A DNA stretch of 64,000 nucleotides from an uncultured Lachnospiraceae bacterium (GTDB lineage Bacteria > Bacillota > Clostridia > Lachnospirales > Lachnospiraceae), in NCBI GenBank assembly GCA_947178145.1, contig CAMWXE010000011.1, positions 1-64,000 of the forward strand, read 5' to 3'. The position numbers were made by a program, and so were the translations under genes. The first letter of the stretch is position 1; every line of letters begins with the position of its first letter. Positions 27,906 through 36,135 of this stretch are shown here, one piece after another. Under the pieces are notes generated by a model that was not told the DNA's origin, made no database searches, and saw only the letters and a list, made by a program, of their open reading frames with translations.

Positions 27906-27934
27906 ATATTAACATTTATAAATTCAAATGTCAA
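27906..27934 (-). promoter_or_regulatory. Consensus promoter of the transporter operon
   Basis: On the minus strand TTGACA (27929-27934), 17 bases, then TAATAT (27906-27911): near-perfect sigma-A spacing and sequence. A further TTGACAAAC copy lies right after the -10 (about 27894-27902) and could be an operator half-site at the transcription start. Confidence 0.8.
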
Positions 27935-28033
27935 TTATATTTTATCTTTTTCATTGTTTTATCTAACTTTTTGCCGTTTCTTTTGGTTAATATTATTAGT
28001 ATCCCAATATAACCACTCATAAAGTATACATTT

Positions 28034-28053
28034 TTGACAATAACTTTTGTCAA
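28034..28053. promoter_or_regulatory. Candidate operator palindrome
   Basis: TTGACAATAACTTTTGTCAA is a perfect inverted repeat (TTGACAA, six bases, TTGTCAA). It lies mid-way in the 418-base region between the transporter operon and the divergent LacI gene, and its minus-strand TTGACA could also be an alternative -35 to TATACT 19 bases on. A regulator site is likely; which protein binds is unknown. Confidence 0.55.
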
Positions 28054-28211
28054 CATTTTATAGTCAAAAACACAATATACCTTATTTACTTTGTATATTT
28101 TTTGTCAAAATCATCTAACATTAATGATAACGTCTTAAGGTACTCTGTGCTTTCCAGCCGCATGAAGAAAAATTAAACAGTTTCTTTCTTTAACATTTGT
28201 AAACTAATCTG

Positions 28212-28240
28212 TTGTGTTTTGAGACTTTATGTGTTATAAT
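28212..28240 (+). promoter_or_regulatory. Promoter of the LacI-type regulator gene
   Basis: TTGTGT (28212-28217), 17 bases, TATAAT (28235-28240), 48 bases before the start codon. The rest of the 27870-28287 intergenic stretch is AT-rich with no gene visible. Confidence 0.7.
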
Positions 28241-28287
28241 GATATCAATTATTCTAGATTATTGTCAGAAAGGGGAAATTCTATTCT

Positions 28288-29304
28288 ATGGAAAAAGTTA
28301 CAATGAAAGATATTGCAGATGCGCTCAATATATCCCGAGTCACTGTCAGTAAAGCTTTTAACAACCAGGCTGGCGTGTCAGATTCCCTTCGGGAGATGAT
28401 TTTTGCAAAAGCAAAGGAGCTTGGATATGCCAAACTTCCCTATCAGATATTGGAACAGCCCCAGCAGACACAGCGCACAGTCTCCCTGATTGTATCAAGG
28501 CCGGACTCTGCACTCTTCTGGACAAACATCATCCACCGTATGGCGCAGGAACTTTCCAATTACAATGTCAATTTGATGTACACCTATGTTCCTTCTACAT
28601 ACACAAAATCCTTCAATCTGCCCCCCATTCTCACGAATGGGAGTGTCGATGGTGCTGTCATACTCAATGTCTATGACCCGGTCATTCTGAACATGATAAA
28701 CGAGCTTTCTATCCCCAAAGTATTTCTTGACTCGGTCCCTTCTCTGTCTGACTACCAGTTAACGGGTGACCTCGTCCTGATCGAAAGCTTCCGCACAGAG
28801 GCTAAAATAACAGATCTGCTGATACAGGACGGCCATACCGAGATTGGGTTTCTCGGGGATATCGATTACGCATTTACCAACAAGGAACGATACCTTGGCT
28901 ACTGTGACTGTATGAAAAAGCACGAGCTTGTTGTGCGCTCGGAGCACTGTCTCACAGGACGCATTGACATCTTTTCTTATGACAAAAAGTTGTATGCGTT
29001 TCTGGACGAGCTGCGAAACTGGCCCACTGCTTTCGTGTGCGTCAGCGATTATGTTGCCAATTTTGTACAGTCCTACATTGACAGCAACCCGCACCGCATA
29101 CCACACCCGGTTGTGCTCACCGGATTTGACAACAGCGGCGAGTACGCAAATGTTGCGGGGCGCATCATCACGGCCAACGTTTCGACAGGACTCCTCGGAA
29201 AACGGCTTGCAATGCAGTTGATATTCCGCTCCGATCACCCGGATGCTCCACTCGAACTGACATTTGTCAAGCCGTCAATCATTATACCATATATAGACAA
29301 TTAG
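28288..29304 (+). CDS. LacI-family transcriptional regulator of the glycan locus
   Basis: The 338-residue protein has an N-terminal LacI helix-turn-helix (MKDIADALNISRVTVSKAFN) and a periplasmic-binding-like effector domain. It is transcribed divergently from the transporter/GH130 operon and convergently with the GH20 gene, whose stop it overlaps by four bases. The position suggests that it controls the N-glycan uptake genes and perhaps the GH3-GH20 operon in response to an oligosaccharide or sugar phosphate. Candidate sites are the palindrome at 28034 and the TTGACAA copies near 27900. The ribosome site AAAGGGG is about 11 bases from the ATG, slightly long; an ATG five codons later is possible. 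Confidence 0.92.
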   Translation: MEKVTMKDIADALNISRVTVSKAFNNQAGVSDSLREMIFAKAKELGYAKLPYQILEQPQQTQRTVSLIVSRPDSALFWTNIIHRMAQELSNYNVNLMYTYVPSTYTKSFNLPPILTNGSVDGAVILNVYDPVILNMINELSIPKVFLDSVPSLSDYQLTGDLVLIESFRTEAKITDLLIQDGHTEIGFLGDIDYAFTNKERYLGYCDCMKKHELVVRSEHCLTGRIDIFSYDKKLYAFLDELRNWPTAFVCVSDYVANFVQSYIDSNPHRIPHPVVLTGFDNSGEYANVAGRIITANVSTGLLGKRLAMQLIFRSDHPDAPLELTFVKPSIIIPYIDN

Positions 29305-31160
29305 AACTCATTTCTGCCCCGCAGACCGTCTGCATACCAGAACACAATCTCCGCGATGTGATGCAGGTCGCCTTCCCGGCTTCCTGCGCGCCATTGCCGC
29401 TTATATGCCATAAACCATCGCTCCATCCTGGACGCCAGCCCGAATGCCTTCTCTTCATCCCAGGCTTCTCCGCGCTCCTTTGCCGCAAACATTGCACCTG
29501 TCTCGTTCCATATCTGTACCGCCTCACCTGCAAGGTCCAATGCTTCCACAAGGGGCCTTGCTTCCGGTTCCATGCTGACCACTGTCCGTTTGATCTGCTG
29601 TAAGAGTGCGCGAATCTTTTGATTTGCCTCCGCTGCAGCGCCTTTTTGTTCTACAGCCTTCGGCAGCAGACTATCCTTTTCCGGATCGTGGTGCAGCGCA
29701 TATTTTTCATAGTATACGTTTGCCGCCCACCAGTCAAATATGCTGTGTTTTGAAATCTGCGCCATCAGTCCTGCGATGGATCCAGAACTGTCCCCATATT
29801 CCAGATGCGAGATCTGCCTGTTCATCTCATCGAATTCAATTTCTTCCTGGTTCCACGAAAAGCAGGCGCCGTAGATCATGCCCGGCACAGAAAATTCAGG
29901 ATCATTGACATGTCCGCAATCGCCCCAGTCCGTATTCAGAATCCCCTCAGCCTGATATTTTCGGGCAAATCCGCACATTCTGGTAATGTTGCGATACGAG
30001 TTTTCGATCAGATTCACCCATTGGTTCCAGCCGCACACGCCAGGGCAGAGATACTGTCTGGCGCCAGCCTGCGCCATAAGGCGGCACTCCTCCTCCCTCT
30101 GCATGGGCGCATAGCCCCATGTCAGGCACAGTGTATTTTCCGGAAGCCTGCTGATATATTCAGGATTCCTGCAGATAATGTCTCCAAAAAACTGCGGCTG
30201 TTTTCCGTGCGCTGTCAAAAATGTACACAACTCATTCACAAACTTGATGTACATCTCATGGGCACCCTCGCGCAGTGCTGTCTCCTTTGATTTTACGCTT
30301 CCCAGATCAAATGTTTCATCGGCACAGATGTTGAATTTGTCCGAAGAAAACAGCGCCCCGTACTCTGCAAGCATGCTCTTGATGAGTGGCAGCGTCCTCT
30401 CATCGGCAGTATTGACTGTGTGATGGCGCATTCTGTCCCAGAACGAAAACGGCTCCTTCCAGGAATCCTCACGCTCGCACAGATGACCATAGCTTTTCGT
30501 CGAGAGAAGCATATACAGATGACCAAAGCTTGCAAGCGCGGGAACCAGCTCGATATGACGCTCCCGGCAGTAGCGGTCCAGTTCCAGAATATCCTCCGCC
30601 GTCAGCGGTGTTTCATCCCGCCACATTTCTGTTAAATCCCGGAACAAATACGTATGCTCCACATATAGCTGAAACTGGTTCACCTTATATCGGCTAATGC
30701 GGTCAACCATTCTTTTCAGGCCGGAGAGCTTCAACACACGCCCCCTCGTCTCGTCAAAGAAATACCCGCGGCATTTGATATCCGGCACATCTGCTATCTC
30801 CGCACATGCAATCATGCCGCCGCACTGCGCTGCAATCTGGCTTAGTGTCTGCACGCCGTAGAGCACGGCCGCGCCGTCGCCGCCCGCGATCACAATTCCC
30901 TTTTCTGTCACGGAAAGATGATACTCCTGTTCACCAAGACCAGAATCAGTCGTCAGGAAGATATCCCCCTCCCGACATGCGCCCTTTGTCACCGCGCACT
31001 CAATCCCGGTGCTCTTTTTCAGATTCTCCTGCAGAATGGATGCATAGACCATTCCATATTCTCCTGCCGTATTGCCGATTGTAATCATGCTGTTCCAGCC
31101 AAGCTCATAAAATCCTTGTTTTTGTTCTATCTGTTTGGGTTTTGGCAGCAATTCCATCAT
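29301..31160 (-). CDS. GH20-family beta-N-acetylhexosaminidase
   Basis: A 619-residue cytoplasmic enzyme without signal peptide. A GH20b-like N-terminal domain runs to about residue 125 with ending YGVQTLSQI. The barrel has KCRGYFFDETRGR near 129, EHTYLFRD near 168, and the catalytic Asp281-Glu282 pair in ICADETFDLG, consistent with substrate-assisted catalysis through the N-acetyl group. The family removes terminal beta-GlcNAc or GalNAc; some close relatives act on glycosaminoglycan or N-glycan antennae. It lies nine bases downstream of GH3 in one operon and ends in a 4-base overlap with the convergent LacI gene. GGGAGG before the ATG supports the start. Confidence 0.9.
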   Translation of the reverse strand: MMELLPKPKQIEQKQGFYELGWNSMITIGNTAGEYGMVYASILQENLKKSTGIECAVTKGACREGDIFLTTDSGLGEQEYHLSVTEKGIVIAGGDGAAVLYGVQTLSQIAAQCGGMIACAEIADVPDIKCRGYFFDETRGRVLKLSGLKRMVDRISRYKVNQFQLYVEHTYLFRDLTEMWRDETPLTAEDILELDRYCRERHIELVPALASFGHLYMLLSTKSYGHLCEREDSWKEPFSFWDRMRHHTVNTADERTLPLIKSMLAEYGALFSSDKFNICADETFDLGSVKSKETALREGAHEMYIKFVNELCTFLTAHGKQPQFFGDIICRNPEYISRLPENTLCLTWGYAPMQREEECRLMAQAGARQYLCPGVCGWNQWVNLIENSYRNITRMCGFARKYQAEGILNTDWGDCGHVNDPEFSVPGMIYGACFSWNQEEIEFDEMNRQISHLEYGDSSGSIAGLMAQISKHSIFDWWAANVYYEKYALHHDPEKDSLLPKAVEQKGAAAEANQKIRALLQQIKRTVVSMEPEARPLVEALDLAGEAVQIWNETGAMFAAKERGEAWDEEKAFGLASRMERWFMAYKRQWRAGSREGDLHHIAEIVFWYADGLRGRNEF

Positions 31161-31169
31161 ACACCCTCC

Positions 31170-33311
31170 CTATCCTATCTCAATCTCTAATGTTTCGACT
31201 GTCTTTCCCGTCAGCTGCGCACTGCGCGGATCGGGCTGCATTCCTCCCACATAAATCACACAGCGTCCTTTTTGCAGCGTTTTCTCTCCTTTTTCATTGT
31301 AGAGCGTAAACGCATCGGGAGACAGATGAATCGTAACCGTTCGCTCCTCCCCCGCCTTTAGCGGCAGTTTCACAATGTGCCTGAGCTGTCCGTGCGGCAT
31401 GTTCGAATGTGCTGCACGCACATACACCTGCACTGTCTCTGTCGCGTCCACCGCCCCCACATTCTTTACCGTCGTGCAAAAATCAACCCCATCTGCCGTC
31501 AATGTCTCCCCGGTCAGAAGCTGTGTGCCGCGATATGCAAACTCCGTGTAGGACAGGCCATATCCAAACGGATACAGTGCCTCCTGCTGCATATAGCGAT
31601 AGGTTCTGCCGGCCATCGCATAATCCTCAAAAGCGGGGAGTTCCTCCGTCGTCCGGTAGAAAGTGACTGGCAGCTTCCCCTCCGGCACTGCGTCCCCGAA
31701 CAGCAGCTGCGCTATCGCCCTGCCGCCTCTCGCGCCCGGATACCATCCTTGCAGGACTGCATCCAGATGCGTGTCTGCCCATGTGACTGCATGCGCGCCT
31801 CCCGACAGCAGAATCAGTATCATAGGCTTTCCGCTGTCTTTTGCGATCTCCAGCAGCTCCTGCTGTACACCAGGCAGATTCAGGTCTGGTTTATCACCGC
31901 TTCCGTACTCATTTCCTGCATCTCCCTGCTCGCCTTCCACGCTGGCGTCCAGCCCCATGACAGCGATCACGATGTCGCTCTCGCTGCATACCTGGCGAAC
32001 CTCCGCCGCGCGGTCATTGGCCTGTGCCAGTCTGGTCGTCCGGTCTTTGTACAGGTGTCCTCCCTCAGAATAAAGAACACGCACACTGTCCCCGACGTAA
32101 TCCTGAATTCCCTCGAGCACTGTGATATAGCGCGCGGATGTCCCCTCATAATTGCCGACCAGAGCGCGTCTGTTGTTCGCATTTGGTCCAATTACGCCGA
32201 TCGTCTTTATCCTGGATTTGTCAAGCGGCAGAATGTGATTTTCATTTTTTAGAAGAACGACGGAACGCCTTGCTACCTCCTCATTCAGCTCCTGCATTTC
32301 TCTGGAATCGACCACGCGAAACGGAATGTTATCGTACGGATTGTCTCCCTTCTGGTCAAAGACTCCCAGTTTCATTCTCGCTGTAAAGAGATTGACAACA
32401 GCCTCATCGATGCGCGCCTCGTCAACCAGTCCTTCCCTGGCAGCCTGCACCAGAAACGCAAACGTCTTTCCGCAGTTTAAATCACATCCGTTATTCATTG
32501 CCATCGCTGCCGTATCGGCCGGCGTCGAGGTGACATGGTGTCTCAGGTGAAAATCGTCAAGCGCCCCGCAGTCAGAGACCACATGCCCTTCAAATCCCCA
32601 TTCCTCCCGGAGTATGTCAATCAGCAGTCTGCGGTTTCCGCAGCACGGCACACCGTCAAGCCTGTTATAGGCTCCCATGACTGCCTCCACCTTCGCCTCC
32701 TTCACGCAGGCCTCAAATGCCGGAAGATAGGTCTCCCGCAAATCCTGCTCACTGACGCATGCATCAAACTCATGCCGCACTTCTTCAGGTCCGCTGTGTA
32801 CTGCCATGTGTTTTGCACACGCCGCTGTCTTGAGATAATTCTCGTCATGCCCCTGCAGCCCTTCAATATAGCGCACTCCCAGGCGGCCAGACAGATAAGG
32901 GTCCTCCCCGAACGTCTCCTGTCCCCGCCCCCAGCGCGGGTCCCTGAAAATGTTGACATTGGGTGCCCAGAAGGTCAGTCCTTTGTATATATCTGTGTCT
33001 TTTCCCGCCTGCTGCATGTTGAACTTCGCCCTCGCCTCGGTGGAAACCGCATCGCCCACTTTTTCCATGAGATCCTCGTCAAATGTCGCAGCCATGCCAA
33101 TCGCCTGCGGAAAAACAGTTGCCGTCCCGGCTCTGGCAACACCGTGCAATGCCTCATTCCACCAGTTATATGCCTTGATTCCAAGGCGCTCTATCGCCGG
33201 TGAGCGGTGAAGCGTCTGCGCCACCTTCTCTTCCAGTGTCATCTGTCTGACCAGTTCCCACGCACGCTCACGGTATGATGTTAACATTTCCTTGTTTTGA
33301 TTCAGTTCCAT
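31170..33311 (-). CDS. GH3 beta-glycosidase, xylosidase-type
   Basis: A 713-residue cytoplasmic enzyme. The N-terminal barrel has YNWWNEALHGVARAG and ATVFPQAIGMAATFD, a string typical of the beta-xylosidase/arabinofuranosidase branch of GH3. The nucleophile is Asp247 in VVSDCGA. A second alpha/beta domain (ARRSVVLLKNENHILPL, VIGPNANNR) and a C-terminal FnIII-like domain follow. AGGAGG precedes the ATG at 33311, rejecting a 13-codon longer start. It heads an operon with GH20 and has a good promoter at 33398. In an N-glycan context a beta-1,2-xylosidase on plant-type glycans is plausible; beta-xyloside or beta-glucoside cleavage of another glycan remains possible. Confidence 0.92.
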   Translation of the reverse strand: MELNQNKEMLTSYRERAWELVRQMTLEEKVAQTLHRSPAIERLGIKAYNWWNEALHGVARAGTATVFPQAIGMAATFDEDLMEKVGDAVSTEARAKFNMQQAGKDTDIYKGLTFWAPNVNIFRDPRWGRGQETFGEDPYLSGRLGVRYIEGLQGHDENYLKTAACAKHMAVHSGPEEVRHEFDACVSEQDLRETYLPAFEACVKEAKVEAVMGAYNRLDGVPCCGNRRLLIDILREEWGFEGHVVSDCGALDDFHLRHHVTSTPADTAAMAMNNGCDLNCGKTFAFLVQAAREGLVDEARIDEAVVNLFTARMKLGVFDQKGDNPYDNIPFRVVDSREMQELNEEVARRSVVLLKNENHILPLDKSRIKTIGVIGPNANNRRALVGNYEGTSARYITVLEGIQDYVGDSVRVLYSEGGHLYKDRTTRLAQANDRAAEVRQVCSESDIVIAVMGLDASVEGEQGDAGNEYGSGDKPDLNLPGVQQELLEIAKDSGKPMILILLSGGAHAVTWADTHLDAVLQGWYPGARGGRAIAQLLFGDAVPEGKLPVTFYRTTEELPAFEDYAMAGRTYRYMQQEALYPFGYGLSYTEFAYRGTQLLTGETLTADGVDFCTTVKNVGAVDATETVQVYVRAAHSNMPHGQLRHIVKLPLKAGEERTVTIHLSPDAFTLYNEKGEKTLQKGRCVIYVGGMQPDPRSAQLTGKTVETLEIEIG

Positions 33312-33397
33312 AAATTGTCCTCCTGAAAAGAGATTTGTAAAATATGACAAGAAACCATATTGAATGTAACCAAACTACTTTACATATTGTTAATCAC

Positions 33398-33426
33398 ACT
33401 ATAGCAATTTACTTTACATTTTGCAA
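33398..33426 (-). promoter_or_regulatory. Promoter of the GH3-GH20 operon
   Basis: On the minus strand TTGCAA (33421-33426), 17 bases, TATAGT (33398-33403). The 9-mer ATGTAAAGT occurs twice here, once in the spacer (33411-33419) and once just downstream of the -10 (33376-33384), and looks like a repeated regulator site. Confidence 0.7.
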
Positions 33427-33516
33427 GCAGAATTTGTAACGGATTCCAATTCTTTAGTGAATTTGATGTGACTGTTCACTCCGTTCCAGTAACAATTTGA
33501 TAACTGTCCTGTCATT

Positions 33517-35904
33517 CTATCCCGTGATAAAAGATACCATCCCCAGATCCTTTTCCTGAAGCCTCCGCAGATTCTCCTCCAGCGAGCCTTCACACAGTTC
33601 CAATGCGTAACAGAATCCCCCGCAGCCGGACAAATCCATCCTGAAATTCGTCTCCCACGTATTGTTCATAATCCAGCTGTATGCAGGCCGATGGTTATTC
33701 TGCTCCTTATTGTCACACAGCAGAATCGGATGGTGCTGCAGCTGCCCCATATAAATCAATGGCGTGTCAAAAGTGTTGACCAATATCCCTTCCGTTCCCT
33801 TCTGGTACAGCAGGCCATCGTCTGCCATATAATATTCCATATTGCTTCCCGGAAGCTGGTCAATCCCCGGGCGCATTGCCACGCCGCCATTGTGAATATA
33901 CAACGCGCTGTCCGGCAAATTCAGGGCAAGCGGCAGATAGACACTCTCGATGTCCTCACTCAGCGTTTTGGCAATCTGGTAAGTGAACTCAATGCGCGGC
34001 ATCTTCCTGTACATTTTTATGATAATACTGCTATGCCGGGTCCCTTTCAGTGCAAATACCAGTTCTATCCGGTCAAACACCGCGCCGTGATCCAATATCC
34101 TGACATCCCGCAGCGTCCCCTGATGCTGTTCTGCATGGAGCCCTCTGATATTGCGTCCCAACAGGCGGCGCTCCTCATAGATTCCGTTTCGGATCTCTGT
34201 ACATTCATAGATTGGCGTAAAAAATTTCTCAAAACCGTCCCTGAGCAGCTCTGTTTTGTCCTTTTTATTCCGGAACGATAAAATCCCTTTCCCAATCTGA
34301 TACCGGATACAGAACCAGTCATTTTCCAGGCAGTACGGAAGCTGGCAGGATTCCCTGTCGTAGTCGTTCACAATATCCCGCACCCGTTCTGCGCCCACCC
34401 AGGCTGTGCGGGTGTACAGCTTCTGTGACGGCGCCGCCTGCTCCTCATACGAAAAAAGTTTTTCCTCCCCAGGCTCAAATTCTGCCAGAAAGCTCACCAT
34501 AACGCCCCTTGGATGTGCACAGAGCTGTGCTCCCAGCACTTGCCCCGTCTTCAAATCTGTCACTTTCACACTTGGCAGAGAGAGCGTCTCCACATAAAAT
34601 TCTACCGGAAATACCCCTTTTCTGCTGCTCATGGAAACCGCCTTTACCTGACCGCTCGTATTGTAATAGCGCAGAATATCCCCCAGCAGGTGACACTGCT
34701 CACTCCTGCGCATCGCACCCGCCTCATGTGTCCTGGAAGCGTAGCTGGTCTTGCGAATGTCGAGGTTTGTCACCATCGTGTCATAGGGATTTGTAATCGT
34801 GGCGGAATGTCCCCATGTGTGCTCCGCATAGAGCAGGGCGCTCTCCTCCCCCGCTTCTTTCAGGGCTTCGTTGCAGTGCCCTGTCTTTTCCTCCAGACGG
34901 TCGCAGATGTGCGAAATGCGCAGCCCTTCTTTGTAGTGCTTGACCGCATACGGAGTACTTCCCACGCCGTTTCCCCACCAGTCATTGATGCTGCCGCGGT
35001 ACGCCGGCGCGTCCGACGTCTTTTCCCGAATCAGGTCATACAGCTCCTGCAGCGTCACCATCCGCAGTGTCACTTCCTCCCCAAAACGCTCGTTGAAAGC
35101 GTTTACCACAGCAATGATATCAGGATTGGCCGGCGCATTGTCGGAAAACACACCGCTGACACTGGTAATATAAAAATCATAAGGATATCCACTCTGCTCA
35201 TACTCCGCAATGCTTTCTTCGAGCTTTTCGTGCAGGGCTTCCAGCGCAGACGTATTTCTGTCGCTGCCAAAATAGCTCTCCGTCATGTAGTTGACATTCC
35301 TGTTGAACACAATGCCCAGCGCATTTCCCAGGTTATAGTGCTCCCCGCTCCACACCAGAATCCTGCTGCCATTTTCACTTTCCCAGAAGTAGGGCTTCTG
35401 ATTCTGGTACAGAGGGTACATTCCATGATGGGTATGGATATTCGTGAATAGAAATGCGACGCCGTTTTTGATCAGCACGTCCCTTGCACCCATGGAAATT
35501 CCGTTGATGTCCGCATTCATTGCCGTCTTTACAGGAAAGCCCTCCCCGGTAAATAATCTCTGCATCTTAGCGGTCCTGCGGTCAAGCATCCTGACATCCA
35601 CCAGATCATTAAAATTCAGATAAGTCGCTGAAATACCGATATTTCCCTTTTTTACCAGATGGAAAAAATCTGCTTTTTCCGTCGTGGAAGCCGTCTTGAG
35701 AAACTGCTCGACGCAGTAGTATGTCTCACAGTTCCACTTAAAATCCCTTTCTGCAGTGTTCTGCGCATATCCGTTTTTGACCATTGCGATCACATTTCGG
35801 ATATTATTCACCTGATTGTAGATAATCTGCTCCTGTAAATCCGTATACCCTACGTCGGTGTGCGAATGGTGTATGATGTACACCTGTCTGATTTGTTTTC
35901 CCAT
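33517..35904 (-). CDS. GH38-like (DUF5054-type) alpha-mannosidase
   Basis: This 795-residue protein is cytoplasmic. The N-terminal domain keeps GH38 features: HHSHTDVGYTD at residues 12-22 (metal ligands His15 and Asp17) and MNADINGIS at 129-137, where Asp132 sits at the nucleophile position. WSGEHYNLGN and HTHHGMYP supply further active-site His. Beyond about residue 400 it is beta-rich, like GH38 C-terminal domains, but divergent from the other mannosidase in this window. The family is often annotated DUF5054 and few members are characterised, so specificity is open. It has its own consensus promoter and is divergent from the GntR-PMI pair. GGAGG lies seven bases from the ATG. Confidence 0.85.
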   Translation of the reverse strand: MGKQIRQVYIIHHSHTDVGYTDLQEQIIYNQVNNIRNVIAMVKNGYAQNTAERDFKWNCETYYCVEQFLKTASTTEKADFFHLVKKGNIGISATYLNFNDLVDVRMLDRRTAKMQRLFTGEGFPVKTAMNADINGISMGARDVLIKNGVAFLFTNIHTHHGMYPLYQNQKPYFWESENGSRILVWSGEHYNLGNALGIVFNRNVNYMTESYFGSDRNTSALEALHEKLEESIAEYEQSGYPYDFYITSVSGVFSDNAPANPDIIAVVNAFNERFGEEVTLRMVTLQELYDLIREKTSDAPAYRGSINDWWGNGVGSTPYAVKHYKEGLRISHICDRLEEKTGHCNEALKEAGEESALLYAEHTWGHSATITNPYDTMVTNLDIRKTSYASRTHEAGAMRRSEQCHLLGDILRYYNTSGQVKAVSMSSRKGVFPVEFYVETLSLPSVKVTDLKTGQVLGAQLCAHPRGVMVSFLAEFEPGEEKLFSYEEQAAPSQKLYTRTAWVGAERVRDIVNDYDRESCQLPYCLENDWFCIRYQIGKGILSFRNKKDKTELLRDGFEKFFTPIYECTEIRNGIYEERRLLGRNIRGLHAEQHQGTLRDVRILDHGAVFDRIELVFALKGTRHSSIIIKMYRKMPRIEFTYQIAKTLSEDIESVYLPLALNLPDSALYIHNGGVAMRPGIDQLPGSNMEYYMADDGLLYQKGTEGILVNTFDTPLIYMGQLQHHPILLCDNKEQNNHRPAYSWIMNNTWETNFRMDLSGCGGFCYALELCEGSLEENLRRLQEKDLGMVSFITG

Positions 35905-35927
35905 ACATAATCCTCCCTGTTATTGGC

Positions 35928-35965
35928 GTACCATCAATGGCATTGTATGCGCCAAAGCATGGTAC
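35928..35965 (-). promoter_or_regulatory. Leader hairpin or operator upstream of the DUF5054 gene
   Basis: GTACCAT (35928-35934) and ATGGTAC (35959-35965) form a 7-bp inverted repeat; inside it TGGC/GCCA bases around 35938-35954 are also complementary (nested stem). It lies between the transcription start expected from the 35980 promoter and the ribosome site, so it is either an RNA leader structure or a regulator site. Confidence 0.45.
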
Positions 35966-35979
35966 CTCTTTATTCTGTC

Positions 35980-36008
35980 ATCATACATAAGGCCGTTTTA
36001 ATTGTCAA
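35980..36008 (-). promoter_or_regulatory. Consensus promoter of the DUF5054 gene
   Basis: Minus strand: TTGACA (36003-36008), 17 bases, TATGAT (35980-35985). It is back-to-back with the GntR promoter. Confidence 0.8.
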
Positions 36009-36044
36009 TACATAAAATTAATTTTTAAAATTTGTCTTTACATA

Positions 36045-36073
36045 TTTACTTTTTCCCACTGACGCGCTATAAT
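36045..36073 (+). promoter_or_regulatory. Promoter of the GntR-PMI operon
   Basis: TTTACT (36045-36050), 17 bases, TATAAT (36068-36073). CTTTACAT at 36036-36043, next to its -35, repeats the 8-mer found twice at the GH3 promoter. Confidence 0.75.
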
Positions 36074-36094
36074 AAAAAACTGTTTAGAATTGAC

Positions 36095-36109
36095 TTGTCA
36101 GTTTGACAA
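36095..36109. promoter_or_regulatory. Candidate GntR operator
   Basis: TTGTCAGTTTGACAA is a perfect palindrome with a three-base centre, located about 22 bases past the -10 of the regulator gene and 26 bases before its ATG. Its position suggests negative autoregulation by the encoded GntR protein. Confidence 0.6.
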
Positions 36110-36135
36110 TAAATTTACCATGGAGGGATACAGTC

